Assembly: GCA_043808545.1 (NCBI GenBank)
Contig: JAZDEU010000039.1
Span: forward strand, 1-8,380
Reading direction: 5' to 3'
Length of the DNA stretch: 8,380 bases
DNA from: JAZDEU01 sp043808545
GTDB taxonomy: Bacteria; Patescibacteriota; Patescibacteriia; JAZDEU01
In this document: in pieces, positions 3,952-8,380 of the stretch
How positions within the stretch are numbered: the stretch's first letter is position 1
Layout: every line of letters begins with the position of its first letter
The notes under the pieces: generated by a model
What the model saw: the letters and a program-made list of their open reading frames with translations, nothing else
Databases searched by the model: none
What the model was told of the DNA's origin: nothing
Program-made: the position numbers and the translations under genes

Positions 3952-5115
3952 TTATAGTTGCCAGTTCGGATCAATTTTAATTCTCGCAGGCGGCACTTTA
4001 ATCACAGATGACTTTGCCATATATCTATAATACGCCGTGGCTCCAACCATCGCCGCGTTATCTGTACACAAAATTTGTTCAGGAACATTAAATACTATTT
4101 TTTCTCCCAATTCGCGCTTCACCGCTTCCTCTATTTGTCTCCGCAATTCTTTATTCGCCGCCACTCCTCCTGCCAATAAAACACTTTTAACTTTATATTT
4201 TTTAGCCGTCGCTATTGTTTTATGAACTAGAACATCAATAACCGCTTGCTGAAATTCCGCGCAAATACCAGCTATGATAGATTCATTTAAACTTTTTTCT
4301 TTCTCCAATTTCCGTACCAAATACAATACAGCAGTTTTCAACCCGGAAAAACTAAAATCAAAATCATTGTTTTTTATCATTGGACGCGGCAATTTAAAAC
4401 CCCCCTTCCACCCCTTTAAAAAGGGGGATAAAGGGGGTTTTAAATCCGCCATCTTAGAAACAATCGGTCCCCCAGGATAACCCAAGCCTAAAATTTTTGC
4501 AACTTTATCAAACGCCTCGCCTGCCGCATCATCTCTCGTCTCTCCGACAGTTTTATATTTAAGATGATCTCGCATTAAAACTAACTCCGTATGCCCTCCA
4601 GAGACTACCAAAGATAAAACTGGAAATCTCAATTTTTTTGAGTCTTGACTTTTGAGTTTTGAGTTTACGCTAATTGGCGTTAGCCAGTTTGCATAAATAT
4701 GCGATTCAATATGATTAACGACTATAAGTGGCTTCTTCCAGACATACGCCAAAATTTCAGCGCTCTGTGCGCCAATTAAAAGTGATGACATTAACCCCGG
4801 TCCGCCAGTCACAGCAATTAAATCAACCTTAAACACACCCCTGTCCCCTCTTTTAGAGGGGAACGAATTGAGTTTTTCCCCTCTTGAGAGGGGTAGGGGT
4901 GTGTTATTCGCCCCCCTTAACGCCTCATCAATTACCGGCATAATATTTAAAATATGGTTTCTAGCCGCAACCTCGGGCACAACCCCGCCGTATTTTTTAT
5001 GTATATCTATCTGTGATGAAATAACATTTGACAATATTTTAACCTTGCCGCGATTACCTTCAATAACCGCCGCAGATGTCTCATCACAAGATGTTTCTAT
5101 TGATAATATTTTCAT
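3952..5115 (-). CDS. tsaD: TsaD, tRNA threonylcarbamoyltransferase
   Basis: TsaD transfers the threonylcarbamoyl group from threonylcarbamoyl-AMP to A37 of tRNA (t6A), together with TsaB and TsaE. Seen: the ASKHA start MKILSIETSCDETSAAV, the metal-binding HIESH motif (H135, H139), LVVSGGHTEL (169-178), GETRDDAAGEAFDKVAK, DFSFSGLKTA (253-262), LLAGGVAANKELR (313-325) and CTDNAAMVG with D352. All key residues are present, so it should be active. At 387 residues it is about 40-50 longer than usual, owing to three in-frame additions at about residues 70-95, 149-164 and 225-241, the first and last from palindromic repeats. It starts 9 bp after the ligA stop. GGAA about 10 nt upstream is a weak ribosome-binding site. 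Confidence 0.95.
   Translation of the reverse strand: MKILSIETSCDETSAAVIEGNRGKVKILSNVISSQIDIHKKYGGVVPEVAARNHILNIMPVIDEALRGANNTPLPLSRGEKLNSFPSKRGDRGVFKVDLIAVTGGPGLMSSLLIGAQSAEILAYVWKKPLIVVNHIESHIYANWLTPISVNSKLKSQDSKKLRFPVLSLVVSGGHTELVLMRDHLKYKTVGETRDDAAGEAFDKVAKILGLGYPGGPIVSKMADLKPPLSPFLKGWKGGFKLPRPMIKNNDFDFSFSGLKTAVLYLVRKLEKEKSLNESIIAGICAEFQQAVIDVLVHKTIATAKKYKVKSVLLAGGVAANKELRRQIEEAVKRELGEKIVFNVPEQILCTDNAAMVGATAYYRYMAKSSVIKVPPARIKIDPNWQL
4393..4444. repeat. In-frame palindromic element inside tsaD (second)
   Basis: The inverted arms 4393-4415 and 4422-4444 (TTTAAAACCCCC... both ways) are imperfect in the middle. It is translated in tsaD as LKPPLSPFLKGWKGGFK (225-241), between the GGPIVSKMAD and LPRPM motifs. 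PPLSPFxKGxxGGFK is a familiar translation of a dispersed bacterial repeat. Its length keeps the frame open. Confidence 0.75.
4624..4671. repeat. In-frame short-repeat insertion inside tsaD
   Basis: The plus strand has repeated TTGAG/TTTTGAG units (for example TTTTGAGTTTTGAG). The encoded SVNSKLKSQDSKKLRF (149-164) replaces the short loop that normally joins the HxxxH region to the VLSLVVSGGH strand. Less clear-cut than the two palindromic insertions. Confidence 0.45.
4832..4906. repeat. In-frame palindromic element inside tsaD (first)
   Basis: The long inverted arms 4832-4852 and 4885-4905 start ACACACCCCT on either strand. Each arm can also fold locally (CCCCTCTTTTAGAGGGG and CCCCTCTTGAGAGGGG). 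It is encoded as NNTPLPLSRGEKLNSF followed by PSKRGDRGVFK (about residues 70-96), between IDEALRGA and VDLIAVTGGPGL, a surface loop in the family. Confidence 0.8.
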
Positions 5116-5124
5116 ACTTTTTTA

Positions 5125-7170
5125 CTATTCCAATAATTCTAAAAACTCTTTTTCATCAATAATTTTAACTCCAAGCTTTTGCGCTTTTTCATATTTTGAA
5201 CCAGGCTCCGCTCCGACAACAACATAATCCGTATTCTTTGAAACTGAAGAAACCCAATTCCCGCCGCATCCGCGTATTTTACTTTTAGCATCTTCCCTGC
5301 TCATTGATTCTAAAGAACCAGTTACTAATATTTTTTTTCCTGCTAATTTTCCAACTGCCTTAATCGCTTCCGCCTTTTCAATTTTAATACCGCTGTCTAA
5401 TAATTTCTTTATAAAATCCAAATTTTTTTCATCGCTAAAATAATCAGAAAGACTTTTCGCAACTACTTCTCCAATATCTTCTACCTCGCGCAAATGAAAA
5501 AAAACTTTCTCTTCTCCCCCTTCTTTGCCATCTTTACCTTCTATCCCTTCTCCCCCCGCTTTTTCCAGCTCTTCCAAAGTCCCGAAATTTTCAGCTAACT
5601 TCAAAGCTGTTTCTTCTCCAATATGCCTAATTCCTAGCGCATAAATAAATCTCCCTAAACTTATTTTTTTAGATTCTTCAATTGACTTAATTAAATTATC
5701 CGCCGATTTTTCCGCAAATCGCTCTAAAGGTTCTAAGTCATCCCGCGTCAATTTAAAAATGTCCGCCGCATCTTCAATTAATTTATTTTCTAATAATTGA
5801 TCAATAATTTTCGGACCCATCCCATCAATATTAAAAGCTTTCCGCGATACAAAATGGTATAACTTTTCTTTATGCTGGGCAAAACAATTTTTATTCATGC
5901 AATAATGCGCCGCCTCGCCTTCTCTCCTTATAACTTCCGACCCGCAGATCGGACATTTATCAGGAATACGATATTTTTTTTCTTTTCCAGTTCTTAATTT
6001 TGGCAGCACTTCCACAATATCAGGAATCACATCGCCTGCTTTTTGGATTATCACAGTATCGCCAATACGGACATCCAGCCGCTCAATCTCATCCTGATTA
6101 TGGAGCGTCGCCCGCTGAACCACGGAACCGGCCACTCTTACAGGACGCAAATGCGCAACTGGCGTCAAAGCCCCAGTGCGTCCCACCTGAACCTCAATAT
6201 TTTCCACTATGGTAGTCTCAAATTCCGCGGGGAATTTATACGCCGTCGCCCAACGCACGGTTTTTGCCGTACGCCCTAGCCGCTTTTGCAAATCCATAGA
6301 ATTAACTTTTATAGCAATCCCGTCAATTTCATAAAGCAGCTTTTCTCTCTTTTTCTGTATATCATTAAAATATTTTAAAACTTCATCTATATTTGATAAT
6401 TTTTTATAATGTGGTTCTACTCTAAACCCTAAATTTTTTAATGCAATGAGCAAATATTCCTGCGTTTCAACTTCTTTACCGCTATAAATACTGTAAAAAA
6501 ATACAGCTAAATTCCTTTCTGCCGCGACTTTAGGATCTAGCTGGCGCACAGTGCCTGCCGCCGCATTTCTAGGATTAGCAAAAATTTGGCCGCCAATTTT
6601 TTCCTGCGCCTCGTTAAACTCCTCAAAACTTTTTTTCGGCATATAAACTTCTCCGCCGACTTCAATATCAATCTCTTCATTTATTTTTAACGGCGCGCTC
6701 TTTATCGTCCGTATCGTATGAATCACATCTTCGCCGACAATTCCATCCCCTCTCGTTACCGCTCTTGCTAAAATTCCCTTTTCATAAATAAAAGACATAT
6801 TAAGCCCGTCAATTTTTAACTCGCAGACATATTCAACATCCTTGTCTAAATTCACACCCAAAAACCGCTTTACTCTTTTATCAAATTCGCGAACCTCATC
6901 AAAATCAAAAACATCCGAAAAAGAATATTTCGGAATTTTATGCTTATGCTTTTCAAATTTTCCCAAAGCTTTCCCGCCAATTCTCTGCGTCGGCGAATCT
7001 GGAGTTATTAACTCGGGATATTGGCTTTCAAGCGATGCCGCTTCTTTTTTTAAACTGTCTCGCACCGCGTCCGCTACAATCGGTTTATCCAAAACATAAT
7101 AAGCGTAATCAATCTCGCGCATTTGACGCTTTAATTTTTCCAGTCGTATTTTTGCTTCGGATTTATCCAT
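5125..7170 (-). CDS. ligA: NAD-dependent DNA ligase LigA
   Basis: LigA seals nicks in DNA using NAD+, in replication and repair. Starting at MDKSEAK it has 681 residues, the normal size. Domain order: Ia (1-70), adenylation (CELKIDG with catalytic K119, TRGDGIVGEDV, NPRNAAAGTVRQLDP, EIDGIAIKV), OB fold (VGRTGALTPVAHL, QKAGDVIPDI), Zn finger (C406, C409, C424, C429), helix-hairpin-helix region and BRCT (about 604-681). In domain Ia the usual D-A-x-Y-D is D-A-V-R-D (34-38), so the Tyr that contacts the NMN half of NAD is Arg, a variant I associate with CPR ligases. An acidic Gly/Glu/Lys-rich insert lies at 539-560. A TTG start at 7218 is possible, but it overlaps the previous gene and adds a non-family N-terminus. 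Confidence 0.95.
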   Translation of the reverse strand: MDKSEAKIRLEKLKRQMREIDYAYYVLDKPIVADAVRDSLKKEAASLESQYPELITPDSPTQRIGGKALGKFEKHKHKIPKYSFSDVFDFDEVREFDKRVKRFLGVNLDKDVEYVCELKIDGLNMSFIYEKGILARAVTRGDGIVGEDVIHTIRTIKSAPLKINEEIDIEVGGEVYMPKKSFEEFNEAQEKIGGQIFANPRNAAAGTVRQLDPKVAAERNLAVFFYSIYSGKEVETQEYLLIALKNLGFRVEPHYKKLSNIDEVLKYFNDIQKKREKLLYEIDGIAIKVNSMDLQKRLGRTAKTVRWATAYKFPAEFETTIVENIEVQVGRTGALTPVAHLRPVRVAGSVVQRATLHNQDEIERLDVRIGDTVIIQKAGDVIPDIVEVLPKLRTGKEKKYRIPDKCPICGSEVIRREGEAAHYCMNKNCFAQHKEKLYHFVSRKAFNIDGMGPKIIDQLLENKLIEDAADIFKLTRDDLEPLERFAEKSADNLIKSIEESKKISLGRFIYALGIRHIGEETALKLAENFGTLEELEKAGGEGIEGKDGKEGGEEKVFFHLREVEDIGEVVAKSLSDYFSDEKNLDFIKKLLDSGIKIEKAEAIKAVGKLAGKKILVTGSLESMSREDAKSKIRGCGGNWVSSVSKNTDYVVVGAEPGSKYEKAQKLGVKIIDEKEFLELLE
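5491..5556. repeat. Low-complexity in-frame insert in ligA HhH domain
   Basis: The minus strand is purine-rich here and encodes GGEGIEGKDGKEGGEEKVFF (residues 539-558), between LAENFGTLEELEKA and REVEDIGEVVAKSL, where other LigA proteins have a short loop. There is no inverted repeat, so it is probably a tandem or slippage expansion and not a palindromic element. Confidence 0.5.
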
Positions 7171-7181
7171 ATTCTCAATAT

Positions 7182-7538
7182 TTAAAATGCCATAATTTCC
7201 ACATCCCCAATCCCCCAAAACTCTTTTGTTATTTTAACCGCTTTTTTCTCATCAAAAGATTTACAGGTGTAAATTATTAGCGATAAAAATTTCGTGTTAG
7301 ACCATACATAAACTGAAACCCCAGAATCTATTAAAGGCACAAACGCGTCATACCCTTGATTTTCATTTCTGCCTTCCACTCCCGGCAAAAAAATTATTGG
7401 CGCACCATACATTCTCAAATTAAGACTTTCTGTAATTTTTTTAAAATAATTCTCAATAATATTTTTATCCGCATCTATTTCATGAAATCCTTCAATAAGA
7501 AGTCTTTGTCTTAAAATATTTGGCGCTAAATTTTTCAT
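7182..7538 (-). CDS. SpeD-like (AdoMet decarboxylase fold) pyruvoyl-enzyme homologue
   Basis: The 118 residues match the size and layout of bacterial class 1b SpeD. SpeD is a self-cleaving enzyme whose pyruvoyl group comes from an internal Ser. Aligning by eye with the Thermotoga-type motif ESHxSIHTW...FTC gives DSGVSVYVW...YTC with a constant offset of 9. The pyruvoyl Ser is kept (S72) and the catalytic Cys is kept (C92), but the key His is Tyr (Y77), Glu before Ser is Asp (D71) and His after it is Gly (G73). It may therefore not decarboxylate AdoMet. SpeD homologues that instead decarboxylate ornithine or arginine are known. No spermidine synthase or other polyamine gene is in the window. 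It starts 11 bp after the NUDIX stop, ends 11 bp before ligA, and has no Shine-Dalgarno. Confidence 0.7.
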   Translation of the reverse strand: MKNLAPNILRQRLLIEGFHEIDADKNIIENYFKKITESLNLRMYGAPIIFLPGVEGRNENQGYDAFVPLIDSGVSVYVWSNTKFLSLIIYTCKSFDEKKAVKITKEFWGIGDVEIMAF

Positions 7539-7549
7539 AAATCTAAAAT

Positions 7550-8104
7550 CTAAAATTGCGTTCTCCTTTTCACCTCCTCTATAATCTCATCCCAATAATC
7601 GCCGTGCGGAACATATTTTTCAGGATGTAATTTTAATTCTTTTTCCAGTTCTTCAAGAAAAATGAATTTAATCCCAGCTAATTCTTCCTTTTGCAGTTTT
7701 AAATTATTAATATCTCCGTCAAACTTAAAAAAATAAACATATGCGTGTTCATTATTTTTCTTTTCGTTATAAGTCATCCTAAGCTCATGTATCTTGAAAA
7801 ATTCTAAATCATCCAACTCTAATTTTAATCCAATCTCTTCTTTAGTTTCACGCAAAGCGGCATTTAATGTCTTTTCTCCGACGCCAATATGTCCTGCCGC
7901 CGAAATATCCCACATATTAGCCCAATCCTTAGTATTTGCTCTAAATTGCAAAAATATTTCTCCTTTTGAATTATAAATCCAAACATGAGCCGTCCTGTGC
8001 CATAGTCCGTCCCGATGCACCTCGCTTTTCATTTTCTGAATTCCAAGCGGCTTATTTTCTTCATCAAAAATATCTATTAGTTCATCTGGCATATACTTTT
8101 TCAT
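7550..8104 (-). CDS. NUDIX hydrolase, IPP-isomerase-like subgroup
   Basis: The 184-residue protein has a complete NUDIX box at 71-93 (G71, E77, R85, E86, E89, E90, G92; GX5EX7REUXEEXGU with Thr at the first U), which binds the metal ions that help hydrolyse a nucleoside-diphosphate-linked substrate. The stretch before it, EVHRDGLWHRTAHVWI and WDISAAGHI, is typical of NUDIX proteins resembling type 1 isopentenyl-diphosphate isomerase and the YfcD group. The substrate cannot be told from sequence. An IPP isomerase role is less likely without other isoprenoid genes. Its ATG (8102-8104) overlaps the stop of the toxin remnant by ATGA, so it was probably coupled to that gene. A second in-frame ATG at 8092 is possible. 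No Shine-Dalgarno is seen. Confidence 0.9.
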   Translation of the reverse strand: MKKYMPDELIDIFDEENKPLGIQKMKSEVHRDGLWHRTAHVWIYNSKGEIFLQFRANTKDWANMWDISAAGHIGVGEKTLNAALRETKEEIGLKLELDDLEFFKIHELRMTYNEKKNNEHAYVYFFKFDGDINNLKLQKEELAGIKFIFLEELEKELKLHPEKYVPHGDYWDEIIEEVKRRTQF

Positions 8105-8274
8105 TTATACAATTGGCTATGAGTCCCAATGGCAATGAAAATAATATCTTCTAATTTTTCTTCAAATATCGCTCTGCAATCTCCTGAAACATTGATACTT
8201 CTTAGACCGTTTAATTTTCCTGAAAGCGGGTGATTGTTTAATGGGACTGTCGCCGAATGGCGTTTTTGCGTCAT
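8101..8274 (-). pseudogene. Truncated RelE/YafQ-type mRNA interferase toxin
   Basis: A frame of 57 codons ends at TGA 8101-8103. From about residue 11 it reads NNHPLSGKLNGLRSINVSG, then DCRAIFEE and IIFIAIGTHSQLYK, the C-terminal half of YafQ/RelE-family toxins (HpLsGkl, inv.gd.Rai, iGtHsqly). These cleave mRNA and are paired with an antitoxin. The N-terminal half is missing. The homologous part ends where the palindromic element begins (about 8247), and an in-frame TAA lies inside the element. The only ATG (8272-8274) belongs to the element. The rest of the gene and the antitoxin may lie beyond the window. The stop overlaps the NUDIX start (ATGA). Confidence 0.75.
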
Positions 8275-8380
8275 TCTGAGGAGGAACGACGAAGAATCCC
8301 AGAGTTTTTTCGCTTAACCACGGGATTCTTCACCCGCTAAAGCGGGTTCAGAATGACGCGCTAAACGTTTGGCGACACTC
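8245..8380. mobile_element. MITE-like palindromic element
   Basis: The whole segment is an imperfect inverted repeat. Outer arms 8245-8280 and 8346-8380 share GTGTCGCC/CTGTCGCC ends and the exact block GCGTCATTCTGA (8268-8279 / 8348-8359). Inner arms 8291-8300 and 8322-8331 (GAAGAATCCC/GGGATTCTTC) are exact. A 7-bp hairpin (8332-8338 / 8341-8347) lies in the right half. There is no transposase, so any movement would be in trans. The type (TCATTCTGA...GAAGAATC) is a common dispersed repeat in bacterial genomes. The right end may extend past the window. Confidence 0.75.

Noticed and set aside
6000..6279. Plus-strand frames across ligA
   Set aside because: They are antisense shadows of the conserved OB-fold region of ligA.
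7171..7218. Longer LigA start (TTG at 7218)
   Set aside because: It overlaps the SpeD-like gene by 37 bp, adds a residue run not seen in the family, and MDKSEAKIRLEKLK at 7170 is a typical LigA N-terminus.
1..8380. CRISPR array, tRNA or rRNA genes, transposase
   Set aside because: No regularly spaced short repeats, no cloverleaf-like segment and no transposase or integrase frame were seen on either strand.

Overview
The window looks like a piece of an AT-rich genome from the Candidate Phyla Radiation (Patescibacteria, perhaps Parcubacteria-like). This is an inference from gene content: a LigA with the DAxRDSLKKE variant of its NAD-binding motif, a SpeD-like small protein beside it, a compact NUDIX-speD-like-ligA-tsaD-tsaE series on the minus strand, and few Shine-Dalgarno sequences. 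No rRNA or marker tree is available here to confirm it.

Right part (about 3407-8380), conserved functions, all minus strand. The order of transcription is: remnant of a RelE/YafQ-type toxin (cut by a palindromic element at 8245-8380), NUDIX hydrolase, SpeD-like pyruvoyl-enzyme homologue, NAD-dependent DNA ligase, TsaD and TsaE (both needed for the t6A modification of tRNA). Gaps are 9-44 bp or short overlaps, so this is probably one transcription unit. Several of these genes carry in-frame repeat-derived or low-complexity insertions: two palindromic elements and one short repeat in tsaD, one in tsaE, one in ligA. A 28-nt perfect palindrome lies between tsaD and tsaE.

Left part (about 1-3400), accessory region. 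Two direct repeats 1,290 bp apart (core 152 bp with 2 mismatches) bracket a convergent pair: a small two-helix membrane protein (plus strand) and a secreted permuted NlpC/P60-like (YiiX/YycO, C92-type) hydrolase (minus strand), sharing one hairpin terminator. Next come a GC-rich multi-hairpin island (1619-1778) and a 56-bp element present twice, once inside the right copy of the direct repeat and absent from the left copy. Then, on the minus strand, lies a second module: a secreted beta-rich protein of unknown function, a strong hairpin, and two overlapping multi-helix membrane genes. The last of these is split by a one-base shift in an A8 run, but reading through it restores a 152-residue four-helix protein.

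Both accessory modules pair a signal-peptide protein with small membrane proteins. The most interesting hypothesis is that this is a repeat-bounded cargo locus of secreted effector plus membrane partner (possibly immunity) modules. The sequence suggests this but does not prove it. The stretch 3175-3406 holds only fragments and signals: a plus-strand C-terminal-like reading frame with a strong terminator after it, and an extended -10 promoter with a terminator-like hairpin on the minus strand.
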